A DNA stretch of 64,000 bases, from contig NZ_BLRH01000060.1 of NCBI RefSeq assembly GCF_025996515.1, positions 744,001 to 808,000 on the forward strand, given 5' to 3'. A model generated the notes under the pieces. That model did no database searches, was not told the DNA's origin, and worked only from the letters and a program-made list of their open reading frames with translations. This DNA is from Rhizohabitans arisaemae (GTDB taxonomy: Bacteria; Actinomycetota; Actinomycetes; Streptosporangiales; Streptosporangiaceae). A program made the translations under genes and the position numbers. This document shows positions 48,567-57,361 of the stretch, piece by piece; positions within the stretch are counted from its first letter, which is position 1; each line of letters begins with the position of its first letter.

Positions 48567-51500
48567 TCACCCATCGTCGTCCTCGGCGAGGTTGTTCCGG
48601 ACCAGGTCGGTGGAGATCGTGATGGGCTGCCTGGTGGCGGTCAGCACGGTGGCGGGGAGCAGCTGCCCGTACGCCGAGTCGTCCAGCTGAGTGGGCTCCA
48701 CGGCCCGTGCTTTGGCCAGGTCGAGGGTCTCCCCGAGCGCGGCCACCAAGTCCTCCCACGCCCATTTCCCGGTCCGGCGAGGTGGGACGACCAGCAAGAA
48801 CGCCTGCGGCGGTTCCGATCCCGGCCGGTCGTAGTGGAACGCGATCCCGGTCGTCTCCTCGGCCGCCGGGATCACCTCGGTCCACTCGTCGAGCAGCACC
48901 CCGCACACCGGATGACCGCTGCTGATCTGCTCGGTGTAGTGCGCGGTGTACAGCAACCGGTCGTCGTCGACGGTGTGCCCTTCGGGCAGTTCCAGACCAA
49001 GCCAGGGGTAGTCCCGGGTGAAGGGGAACTGTACGGGGGTGAGCTCGGGCTCGTCCCGGCCGAACGCGGCGGCGAGCAGGGTGATCCGCTCCCAGAGCCG
49101 CGCCTTGTCCCGTACCCTCGCCACTCCGTGCAGCCAGTCGTCCACGGGGAAGTCCCGGCTCAGATGCCGGGTGGGCCGCCCGGACTCGGTCTCCTGAAGC
49201 GCCTTGCGCCACTCCGTGATCACCGGGCCCGGTGGACTGCAGGAGGGGAAGACCAGGGCGTCCGCGCCGAGCATGGCCTTGAGCGCCTCGGTGGCGGCGG
49301 CCACCCGCTCCGGCCCGGTGCCGGCCGCGTCGTAAGCGGTGATCGCCGCGTCGGCGGCGGCGAGCCTGGTGAGGATCTCGGCGTGTACGGCTCGCGCCCG
49401 GCCGAGCAGATCCGCGCAGAAGGCGATCACCCTGTCCTCGTGCGGGGCGAGGTCCAGCCCGACGGCGTCGAACGCGCCTATGGGCAGGAGTTCGCGTACA
49501 TCCGCCAGGAGCCCGCTGATCGTGGTGCGGGAGCTTGAGGCGATGTCCCGCAGCCGGTCCAGCCGGTTGTCGAAGGCGTTGCGCCGGTTTCGCACGATGG
49601 TGCGCAACTGGGACGGGCTGTTCGGGCGCGGGCTGGTGGGGGTCGTGGTCAGGAGGCGTTCGGCCTGCTGGAGGAGGCGGAAGCGTTCGGCCGCCGGGGT
49701 GGCGGACGGCAGGTCGTCGTAGACCTCCAGGATCGCTTCGGCGGCGGCGAGCGAGGCGGCCATCCGGTCCGCGGCCTCGTCCACGGCGGCGAGCACGTCA
49801 AGGTATCCGGTCCGCCGCCACGCGGTCAGCTCCCCCCAGCCGCTGCGGACCAGGCCGAAGTTTCCACAGGTGGTGAGGAGTTTGGCCAGCCGGGTCAGAA
49901 AGACGTCCACCCCGGCCAGCAGCTGGGCGCGGCGGCCGGCCGGGTCGGCGACGAGGGGCGCGAGGTCGGCGATGTAATCGGCGAGCTCGTCCCGGAGGTC
50001 GCGGAGCTCCCTGCGGACCTCGACCGGCCGATCCCGGTCGAGGCTCACCGCGTCGTCGAGCCCGGGCTGGACGAGTTCGCCGCTCGCGGGACGGGACAGG
50101 TCGCTCGGCCGCAGGGCCCTGGAGGTGGAGAGCAGGGTGCGCGCCGCCGCGATCAGCGGCGAGAGCTCGAAGAACGTGATCCTGCCGTCGACCCGGCGGG
50201 TGTGCTCGATGGCGAGTACGGCGTCCGGCCGGGGATTTCGCCGGGTGACCACCTCGCCGACGATCCGGTCGTCGAGGTCGGTCATCGCCGTCTCGTCGGT
50301 CGGCCGGACCAGCGCGAGCAGATCGACGGAGCCCAGGTCGAGGTCGTCCTGGGTGACGGTCTCGCTCCGCGGCGCCCCGCTGACCGGGTCGGTCCAGGTG
50401 ACCCGGACGGCGACGTCGTGGTCGGAGGGGAGCAGATCGTCCAGCCAGTCGTCGACGGCCGGTTCGCCTTTCCCCCGCGGGGAGCGGAACCCGTGGCCCG
50501 GGTCGGCGTCGTGCCTGAGGTGGAGGCTGAGCCGGTGGGTGAGGGACACCCCGCTCCGTGGGGTCTCCACCACCGCGGGGTCGGGCGGGAACCCCGCCTT
50601 GGCGTAGGCGTCCAGGGTGGCGGCGGCCCGTTCGGAGTTGCCGAGCGCCGCCTGGTGGACGCTCTCGGCGAGGGCGAGGTCGGCGAGGGCGTCCTCGATG
50701 TCGAGGAGCCGTGCCACCTCCGCGTTGATCGCGAGCTTCTGGGTGCCGTCCGCGGGGGGCAGCCCCGACCGGCCGAACGGATACTCGGTCTCTCCCGACC
50801 TGGTCACCTCTTGAACCAGGGCGAGCCCGTCCACGACGTTGCGGGCCTCGATCGACTCGATCGGGGTGCCCGGCGGGGGCGGCTGGGTGCCCAGCTTCCC
50901 CGACACCAGGGGGAACTCACGCCGCAGCGCGGAGATGAACACGTCCACCTCGGCGAGGTCGTGCCGGTCGTGCAGGCCCCGCTCGAACTGGTACCCGAGG
51001 AGCGCGCCGAGCGGCTGCCCGCCGCGGATTCCCTCCAGGAAGGAGAGCGCGATCCGGACCCGTTCGGAGCTGAGGTTGACCGAGAGCGTGCCCGGGTTGG
51101 CCGAGGAGGCGTCGGCGAGGTATCCGGCACGCAGGATCGCCGCGGTGGCCGCGTGGTTGAGCGAGAGCGCGTGGATGTGCCCGCCGCCCGCCGGGTCGTG
51201 CACGAGCGGGCCGGCGCCGGGCGGGGTGAAGATCTGGGCGAGTTCACCGGTGAGGGTGACCGGGGTCGGCTGGACGGTACGCGGCCGGACGTCCTCCAGC
51301 CAGCCGTACATGCCGAGGTACAGCCCGCGGACCGGTGCGGCCTGCCCGGTGTACCGGAGTTCGGCCAGCCGTTCGTTCGCCAGTCCGAGCCGCCAGGCGT
51401 CGAGCCGGTAGGCGCAGCAGTCCAGGTGCTCGACGAGGACCCGCTCCAGCCTGGCGGTGGGGACGTCGCGCAGCAGCTCGATCGCGGTGAGCTGGTCGGC

Positions 51501-53753
51501 GAGCCCGCGGGTGGCCGGGTGCGTCCCGAGGACGCCGGGGATGAAGTCGGCCACGATCCGGTCGGGGGCGCCGGTCACGGCCGGGTCGGGCGAGTAGAGC
51601 CGGCGGTACCCGCTCTCGCTGATCTCGGTGCGCTCGCTCACGTGGATGAAGAGCGGATCGGCGTAGCTGAGCGCCAGCTCGGCCGGGGTAAGCCCACCGG
51701 CCGCCGCGGCGAGCAGCCGGGCGGTGTCCGCCCAGCCGAGGAGTACGGCGTGTCGCAGCAGCAGGTAGAGCAGGGCCGCAGGGGGCCGGTCGTCGGCGAA
51801 ACCGGTCTCGTTGCGCACGGTGTCCAGCGCGGTCCGCCCGTACTCGGCGAGCCAGGCGAGATAGTTCTTCCCGTCTGCGGTGTACGCCCGGATCGGGGTG
51901 CTCTCCGAGAGCGGCAGGTCGTCCACGAGCGGCCCATGCAGCGGATACTGCACCCCGGTGAAGAGTCTCCGGCTGAGCGCGGGGTCGGGTCCGGCCGCGG
52001 GATAGCCGAGCCGGGTGAGCACAGAACGGATCTTGGCCGGCATCTCCAACCGGGTGAGCGCGGTGAGGACCCGGCCTCCGCTCCCGTTGAGGTTGTACCG
52101 GTTGAAAAGGTCCTCGACGCTCTGCGCGTACCGGTGGTGGAATTCCGCCGAGGTCGGGTGGAGACCGAGGATGCCGAGGAGCAGCCGGTGTCCGTCCCCC
52201 TCCGCGCCCAGGTGCGGGACGTCCTCGGCGAGCTCGGCCCAGTCGGCCGCCGCCGCGGCCAGCAGGGTCTGCAACCCCCGCCGATGGGTCGCCGTCTCCG
52301 GGTAGACGAGCCGGGAGAACGCGGTAGTCGGGAGGATCCCGTACGGCTGACGCCCGATCCGCACCGCCGGTACCGGGCCGCGTCCGCTCACCTGGCCGGT
52401 GAAGAACTCCCTGGTCTTCTCGACCGTCTCCGGGGAGAGCGCCGGATGCGCCGGCGTCTTGAGATGGTTGCCCCAGGTGGCCGGCCACAACGCGACGGCG
52501 GCGGCCCTCGCCTCCCGTTGGTCGGTGCCGTCCGCGCCGGGGACGTCGTCGAGCACGGCGGGATCGATGCCGAGGAGTTCGGCGAACCGCTGCCCGTCGG
52601 TCGTCGCGGTCCAGTCGCCGACGGCCCCCGCGGAGTCCGCGGGGGCGAGCCGACGGAGGAAGAGCGCCTCGCTCTCCTGACCGGGATCGGTCCCCGCCGA
52701 AGCCTGCTCGGTGTTGTTGGTGGGGGTGCCCTGCGGGATCAGACTCAGCCCGGCGGGGCTGCGCAGCAGGTGGGAAAGGTGCGTCTCCAGCTCGGCCTTG
52801 GCTTCCTGCGGATCCGATTTGAGGCGGAGTCCGAGGACGAGCAGCCGGTCCAGACCGCCGCGGATCTGCTCGGTGAGCGGGACCCGAAAGCCCATGCCGA
52901 CCTCGACCGCGCGGGTGAAGTCGGTCAGCCAGCGCAGATCCTGGGGGATGTGCAGTCCGCCGTCGACCGGGCGGAGCTGGTCGGCGGCGGACGGGTCCGG
53001 GCTGACCACGAGGTTGTCCGGGACGGCCGCGCCCACCTGGGAGACGACCTGTGCGCCGCCGGCGAATCCGACGACGACGAACCGGTCCGGCAGCAGCTTC
53101 GCCCTGGCCGCCCGGGTCCAGGAGGCGGGTGCGGGCTCGACCTCGCCGGGCGGGGTGGTTTCGGGGTCGGCGAGGTCGCGGGTGCCCTGTTCGGCGAGGA
53201 GCCAGGCGGCCCGGCCGGGGCCGATCCGGTCGGTCAGGTCGCGCCAGGCGGCGAGCCGGGTGATCGGGTCGGCCCGATGGCAGACGCGCCGATAGCGGTT
53301 GACGGCGCCGAGCTCGGACTCCGACGGCCGGGGTTCGTGGGCGTCGACGGCCCAGTCGTCGGGGAAGATCCGGATGAGCAGTTCGGTCGCGGTGAAGCGG
53401 GTCTCCACCCGGACCGGGCCGAGCAGCACCGGGAAGGCGTCGCTCATCTGCTCCGCCTCCTGCCTGGGGTCGGCCAGGGCGGTGAAGGCGGTGAGCGCGT
53501 CGGACTCCTCGGCCGTGAGCCGGGCGGAACGCTCCGCCGTGGCCCGGGCGTCGTCCTGTGCCCGGCGCAGCTCGACGTCGAGGTCGCCCTCGAAGTCACG
53601 GGCACCGTCCCCTTCGGCGAACCGCATGTACCTGTCCCGCACCGCGGTGACCCGGGCGACACGCTCGGCGGCCAGCGCCGCCTCCTCCTTGGCCCGGGCC
53701 GCGACGTCCACAGCCCGGCGGACCGCCGTACGCCTCTCCTCAAACTCACCCAT
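48567..53753 (-). CDS. Giant protein of unknown function (1728 aa)
   Basis: One of the largest genes in the window. Residues 1-105 form a probable coiled coil (EERRTAVRRAVDVAARAKEE, then ELRRAQDDARATAERSARLT). The remainder is soluble and mostly alpha/beta. Landmarks are FPVLLGPVRVETRFTATELL, LLIRIFPDDWAVDAHEPRPS, VPAVRIGRQPYGILPTTAFS near residue 520, PLGALLGYQFERGLHDRHDL, and near the C-terminus FPFTRDYPWLGLELPEG and PPQAFLLVVPPRRTGKWAWE. No enzymatic motif is recognised. ATG 53753 is used: the frame stays open to 54182, but that part is a duplicated boundary with a LacI fragment. The ancestral start was probably the ATG now at 54186, overlapping the 1060-aa gene. Confidence 0.75.
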   Translation of the reverse strand: MGEFEERRTAVRRAVDVAARAKEEAALAAERVARVTAVRDRYMRFAEGDGARDFEGDLDVELRRAQDDARATAERSARLTAEESDALTAFTALADPRQEAEQMSDAFPVLLGPVRVETRFTATELLIRIFPDDWAVDAHEPRPSESELGAVNRYRRVCHRADPITRLAAWRDLTDRIGPGRAAWLLAEQGTRDLADPETTPPGEVEPAPASWTRAARAKLLPDRFVVVGFAGGAQVVSQVGAAVPDNLVVSPDPSAADQLRPVDGGLHIPQDLRWLTDFTRAVEVGMGFRVPLTEQIRGGLDRLLVLGLRLKSDPQEAKAELETHLSHLLRSPAGLSLIPQGTPTNNTEQASAGTDPGQESEALFLRRLAPADSAGAVGDWTATTDGQRFAELLGIDPAVLDDVPGADGTDQREARAAAVALWPATWGNHLKTPAHPALSPETVEKTREFFTGQVSGRGPVPAVRIGRQPYGILPTTAFSRLVYPETATHRRGLQTLLAAAAADWAELAEDVPHLGAEGDGHRLLLGILGLHPTSAEFHHRYAQSVEDLFNRYNLNGSGGRVLTALTRLEMPAKIRSVLTRLGYPAAGPDPALSRRLFTGVQYPLHGPLVDDLPLSESTPIRAYTADGKNYLAWLAEYGRTALDTVRNETGFADDRPPAALLYLLLRHAVLLGWADTARLLAAAAGGLTPAELALSYADPLFIHVSERTEISESGYRRLYSPDPAVTGAPDRIVADFIPGVLGTHPATRGLADQLTAIELLRDVPTARLERVLVEHLDCCAYRLDAWRLGLANERLAELRYTGQAAPVRGLYLGMYGWLEDVRPRTVQPTPVTLTGELAQIFTPPGAGPLVHDPAGGGHIHALSLNHAATAAILRAGYLADASSANPGTLSVNLSSERVRIALSFLEGIRGGQPLGALLGYQFERGLHDRHDLAEVDVFISALRREFPLVSGKLGTQPPPPGTPIESIEARNVVDGLALVQEVTRSGETEYPFGRSGLPPADGTQKLAINAEVARLLDIEDALADLALAESVHQAALGNSERAAATLDAYAKAGFPPDPAVVETPRSGVSLTHRLSLHLRHDADPGHGFRSPRGKGEPAVDDWLDDLLPSDHDVAVRVTWTDPVSGAPRSETVTQDDLDLGSVDLLALVRPTDETAMTDLDDRIVGEVVTRRNPRPDAVLAIEHTRRVDGRITFFELSPLIAAARTLLSTSRALRPSDLSRPASGELVQPGLDDAVSLDRDRPVEVRRELRDLRDELADYIADLAPLVADPAGRRAQLLAGVDVFLTRLAKLLTTCGNFGLVRSGWGELTAWRRTGYLDVLAAVDEAADRMAASLAAAEAILEVYDDLPSATPAAERFRLLQQAERLLTTTPTSPRPNSPSQLRTIVRNRRNAFDNRLDRLRDIASSSRTTISGLLADVRELLPIGAFDAVGLDLAPHEDRVIAFCADLLGRARAVHAEILTRLAAADAAITAYDAAGTGPERVAAATEALKAMLGADALVFPSCSPPGPVITEWRKALQETESGRPTRHLSRDFPVDDWLHGVARVRDKARLWERITLLAAAFGRDEPELTPVQFPFTRDYPWLGLELPEGHTVDDDRLLYTAHYTEQISSGHPVCGVLLDEWTEVIPAAEETTGIAFHYDRPGSEPPQAFLLVVPPRRTGKWAWEDLVAALGETLDLAKARAVEPTQLDDSAYGQLLPATVLTATRQPITISTDLVRNNLAEDDDG

Positions 53754-53786
53754 GACTGAGCATCTCCCTGGCGTGGACGGCGACGA
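53713..53786. repeat. Duplicated gene-boundary repeat, copy 1
   Basis: The core 53725-53786 is identical to 54158-54219 at 55 of 62 positions, with a 28-nt perfect run. It contains the start of the 1728-aa gene and a vestige of the last codons of the 1060-aa gene (AVHAREMLS). Confidence 0.85.
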
Positions 53787-54145
53787 CTGAGGAAACCCGG
53801 TTCCCGGCACGCTGTATCCATGAGCGTCGAGCCCGCGTGTCCACGGACCCGGCACCGCCTCCGGCGGCCGGAACCGGTTCCGCTTGCGGACCGTGGTGAG
53901 CGGGGGTCGACGAAGGCGACCAGCGGTGAGTCGTCGAACCCGACGACCGAGACATCCCCGGGCACGGCCAGGCCGCAATCCCGAACCGCGGCGATCCGAC
54001 CACGGCCCGCTCACCGGGCAACCCCGGCCACCGCGTGGAGGTGCGCCGAGTCGTCCGTACCGCGGCTGTTCCGGTCCCGGCATACGCGGGTTTTCGCCGG
54101 GGGTGACCGGGTGTGGAGCGAGGTGCCTGGCAGCGGAAGCCGGTT
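53787..54145 (-). pseudogene. LacI-family regulator fragment between the duplicated boundaries
   Basis: Read on the minus strand, 53969-53929 encodes VPGDVSVVGFDDSPLVAFVD, the highly conserved effector-domain segment of LacI/GalR regulators. The expected continuation PLTTVRKR is present but in another frame (about 53907-53884), so at least one frameshift has occurred. Upstream, HAVAGVAR followed by a stop and GRIAAVRDCGLA looks like the preceding helix. There is no DNA-binding domain. It lies exactly between the two copies of the 62-74 bp repeat and is foreign to the surrounding operon. Confidence 0.65.
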
Positions 54146-54219
54146 TCCCGGCGAGCCGCCGTACACCGCTCCCCGAACTCACTCATGGCTGAGCATCTCC
54201 CTGGCGTGGACGGCGATGA
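54146..54219. repeat. Duplicated gene-boundary repeat, copy 2
   Basis: The partner of 53713-53786, offset 433 bp. This copy holds the true end of the 1060-aa gene and an intact-looking but now unused start (MSEFGERCTAARR) that parallels MGEFEERRTAVRR of the 1728-aa gene. Confidence 0.85.
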
Positions 54220-57200
54220 GCACGGGCGCCTGGTAGAGGATGTAGGCGACGTCGGAGGCGCTGATGTCCTTGTGCCAGGTGAGCTTCCTGTCCTCGTCGT
54301 ACTGTTCTTTCTTGATATGGCCGACCCCCGGGTCGGTGAGGGTGCGGGGGGTGGTGCCCGGGTCGAGTGTGATGTGACTCGCCCCGGCGGGCAGCACGTC
54401 CGGCCAGGCCAGGTCGTTCCACACCTGGAGTGGGCCGGAGCTCGCCGCGTCGAGGCCGAAGCGGGGTTCGCCGGGCCGCTCCTTGATCACGAAGAACCAG
54501 CCGGGGTCGTCGGCCGGGTTCTGGCCGGTGCCGCCGCGGGCCTCCTCCTCGGTGAGGTCGAAGCCGAGGAAGGTGATGTCGGGGTCGGCCTTGGCCTCGT
54601 ACAGCGGCATCAGCACCTTGGTCGGCGGCGGATCGGCCTCCTCAGCGGGGGTGAGCGGCGCCAGGAACCGGGGTTTGGTCGGATCGATCACGTTTCCGGT
54701 CATCCGCCAGGCGGCGCGATGCGCGTAGATCACCGCGGTGGGATACCGCTTCAGCAGCTCGCCCCGGATGACCAGCACCAGCTCGTCCTCGGGGGCTCCC
54801 CCGGCCTCGCGGTGGTCGTGGTCGCCGAGCGCCGAGTCGGGTTCCCAGCGGTCCAGCGGCGGGATGTCGCGGAGCCGCTCCCGGCGCAGCGCGGGATGCT
54901 CCCCCGGCCTCGGCAGCACCGTGCTCACATCCCAGAACTGCCGGAACGGCGTGCCGCGCTGGTCGGTCGGGTACTCCCGCCAGAGCAGTTCCCGCGCCAT
55001 CTCGTGGTTGAGGCCGACCAGGTAGGACTCGATGAACCGCTGGTTGGTCTCGACCAGGGTGATGCTGTTCTGCGGGACGAGGTTGATGTTCGGCAGGAAG
55101 AACTCGGCGGACAGGTCGAGCAGCGGCCGGTACATCGGCACGTCGAACACCGGGTAGGCCATCACCTCGGTGAGCGGCTCGGACCCGCCCGCGAGCAGCC
55201 CGAGCCCCGGGGACGGCCGGAACCGGGAGGGGAGGAAGATGCCGCCGGCCACCCGGCGGGGGATGGTCAGATCCGGGTCGAGCCCGGTGTCGGTCAGCTC
55301 GCCGAGTTCGGTGAGGTTGAGCGCGGTACGGGCGGGGACCGCCCCCGCCTCGGCCGCCTCCCGCAGGCCGCGGTAGATCTCGCGAAGCCCGTTCTTGAAC
55401 CGGATCGCCTCGGGGCTGTCGTGGGCGCCGGCGGTCGGGGTCACCCCTTCGCCCGGGAGGGAGACGACGAAGTCCGGGCTCTTCGGCAGCAGGTCCACCG
55501 GATCCGTGGGGGTGTCCGCGGTGGAGGACGGCCCGGCGAACCGCCGGACCAGCCGCTGCAGGCGCGGCGGGGGCGGTGGGGGCGGGTTGAGCTCCCGGTC
55601 CAGCCGCTCCACGGTGACCACGCCGGGTGGGGCCGTCTTGGGCGGGGCGGCCTGGACCTGTCCGGCGTTCATCTTGCTCAGCAGCAGCTCCGGGGGTTCC
55701 TCGCCGAACGGGAGGCCGCGGATGAGCCGGGATCCGGGACGAGTGGTACGGCGCATCGCGGCGGAGAGCGGGGCGCCGGCCACGGTGCTCTCGGCCACCC
55801 GGGACGACACGGTGAGCTCGCTGTCGTTCAGCCGGGAGTGGGCGAGGGCGGTGACGGCGAGGGCCCGGCCGGGGGCGACCTCGGCGAGCGGCCTCAGGTG
55901 CGCCGAGTGCAGGACGAAGGCCACCTCGCGGGAGAGCTGGGCGGCCCGGATCCGCCGGTTCGCCTCCAGTACCTCGCCGAGCTGGGCCCAGGCGGCGGCC
56001 ATGAACTCCTCCTGCCGCGCCTGGACCACCTTGGTGCCGAGCCCGGCGGCGACCCGGAAGCGCGGGTCGAGGTTGAGTTCGTGGACCCAGTTGTCGTCGT
56101 TCTCCACGGGGGCGCCCTGCCGGTCGAGCAGGAGCCGCGAGGTGAGCGCGTGCCAGCGGCCGTACAGCGGCGGGGTGATCAGCGGATCGGGGTCCCCGCC
56201 GGGCGGCACGTCCGCGCCCGGCTCCGCGGCGACGAGCGCGTGGAAACCCTGGTTGGCGGTGAGAGCCGTCTCCGTCGCGTAGTCGTCGGCGAGGTTGATC
56301 AACGCGGCGAGCGCCCGCTGGAACGGGTGGGGATAGGGCTGGTCCCAATTCTCGTACTTCTGCGCCTCGGCGAGTTCCTCCGGGCTGAGCGCGGTGTCGG
56401 GGACCTTGAGCGCGCCGCCGAGCCGGAGCACTCCGCCCAGCTCGTGGTCGTCGATCGCGGGCAGATTGGCCCCGGGCCGAAGTACGTCGATGTCCCGGTT
56501 GCCCACCCGGGCGCCCAGGGTCCGCGGCTTGAGCAGCCGTACCAGCGACTCGAAGTCGCCCGCGCCCCCGGTCCGGAACCGCCAGCGGTGGTAGTGGCAG
56601 AGCCGGAGCGACTCCGGCCGGTTCTGGTAGGGAACCCAGCTCCCGTGCAGCGCGCCGGGTGAGCGGGCCGGGTCGAGTCCGAGCCCGGCGAGCCGCCCGG
56701 TTTCGAACGCGGGCACAAGGAACGCGTGGTAGACGGTGTCGGATTCGAGGCGGCGCGGGCAGACGATCCGGGACGAGGCGAGGTCGGGGTTCTCGGTGAG
56801 CACCGCCTGGAGCCTGGTGAGCGCGGCGGCGACGTCCGGAGCCTCGGTGTCACCGCCGGTGACGGACCGGTTGACGTGGACGTGGGCCCAGGCCCCGAGC
56901 TGATCGGCCGGGGGAAGCAGGGCCAGGTCGGTGAGGGTGACGAAAGGAAGCGGGCGATCCGGCGCGGAGCCGTCGGTGAACTCGTCCTCGCGGAGGACGA
57001 TCAAGGCCAGCCAGGGGCGGAGCCGCTTGGTGGTCGCATCGGGCGGGGCCGGGCTGTACCGCCACGGGAAGTCCTCGTCGTAGAACTCGATGTGCGCGAG
57101 GTAGTCGGGCTCGAAGTCGGTGATCTGATGCCGGGGCTCGATACGGACGACCGCCCTGGGGTCGACGCCCACGACGTCGCCGGGGCCGTAGAGCTGGACC

Positions 57201-57361
57201 GTCTGCGTCACATCGCGGGTGAGCGGGGCACCGCCGGAGACAGGGGTGCCGGTGAGCCGGAGTGTGACGGACACCCCGGCTCTGGCCGAGGTGCCGGGGT
57301 CGGCGGTGATCCGGGTGGCGATGCCACGTCGAAGCCAGGGCAGAAACGAGTAGGCGCTCAT
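54179..57361 (-). CDS. Giant protein of unknown function (1060 aa)
   Basis: A soluble protein without signal peptide. It begins MSAYSFLPWLRRGIATRITA and has DPRAVVRIEPRHQITDFEPD, a proline run with PPPPPP near residue 590, VMAYPVFDVPMYRPLLDLSA, and the distinctive NHEMARELLWREYPTDQRGT plus PFRQFWD. It ends with AYILYQAPVLIAVHAREMLS. The N-terminal 150 residues look like a beta-rich capping domain. I recall similar unannotated proteins but no function. ATG 57361 overlaps the stop of the 1139-aa gene (ATGA). Its own stop once overlapped the start of the 1728-aa gene by 8 nt, indicating strict co-expression. Confidence 0.75.
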   Translation of the reverse strand: MSAYSFLPWLRRGIATRITADPGTSARAGVSVTLRLTGTPVSGGAPLTRDVTQTVQLYGPGDVVGVDPRAVVRIEPRHQITDFEPDYLAHIEFYDEDFPWRYSPAPPDATTKRLRPWLALIVLREDEFTDGSAPDRPLPFVTLTDLALLPPADQLGAWAHVHVNRSVTGGDTEAPDVAAALTRLQAVLTENPDLASSRIVCPRRLESDTVYHAFLVPAFETGRLAGLGLDPARSPGALHGSWVPYQNRPESLRLCHYHRWRFRTGGAGDFESLVRLLKPRTLGARVGNRDIDVLRPGANLPAIDDHELGGVLRLGGALKVPDTALSPEELAEAQKYENWDQPYPHPFQRALAALINLADDYATETALTANQGFHALVAAEPGADVPPGGDPDPLITPPLYGRWHALTSRLLLDRQGAPVENDDNWVHELNLDPRFRVAAGLGTKVVQARQEEFMAAAWAQLGEVLEANRRIRAAQLSREVAFVLHSAHLRPLAEVAPGRALAVTALAHSRLNDSELTVSSRVAESTVAGAPLSAAMRRTTRPGSRLIRGLPFGEEPPELLLSKMNAGQVQAAPPKTAPPGVVTVERLDRELNPPPPPPPRLQRLVRRFAGPSSTADTPTDPVDLLPKSPDFVVSLPGEGVTPTAGAHDSPEAIRFKNGLREIYRGLREAAEAGAVPARTALNLTELGELTDTGLDPDLTIPRRVAGGIFLPSRFRPSPGLGLLAGGSEPLTEVMAYPVFDVPMYRPLLDLSAEFFLPNINLVPQNSITLVETNQRFIESYLVGLNHEMARELLWREYPTDQRGTPFRQFWDVSTVLPRPGEHPALRRERLRDIPPLDRWEPDSALGDHDHREAGGAPEDELVLVIRGELLKRYPTAVIYAHRAAWRMTGNVIDPTKPRFLAPLTPAEEADPPPTKVLMPLYEAKADPDITFLGFDLTEEEARGGTGQNPADDPGWFFVIKERPGEPRFGLDAASSGPLQVWNDLAWPDVLPAGASHITLDPGTTPRTLTDPGVGHIKKEQYDEDRKLTWHKDISASDVAYILYQAPVLIAVHAREMLSHE

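Noticed and set aside
50202-53759. Plus-strand open frame of about 1185 codons antisense to the 1728-aa gene
   Set aside because: A Gly/Arg/Val-rich shadow. The minus-strand frame has amino-acid composition and secondary structure expected of a real protein and continues the operon.
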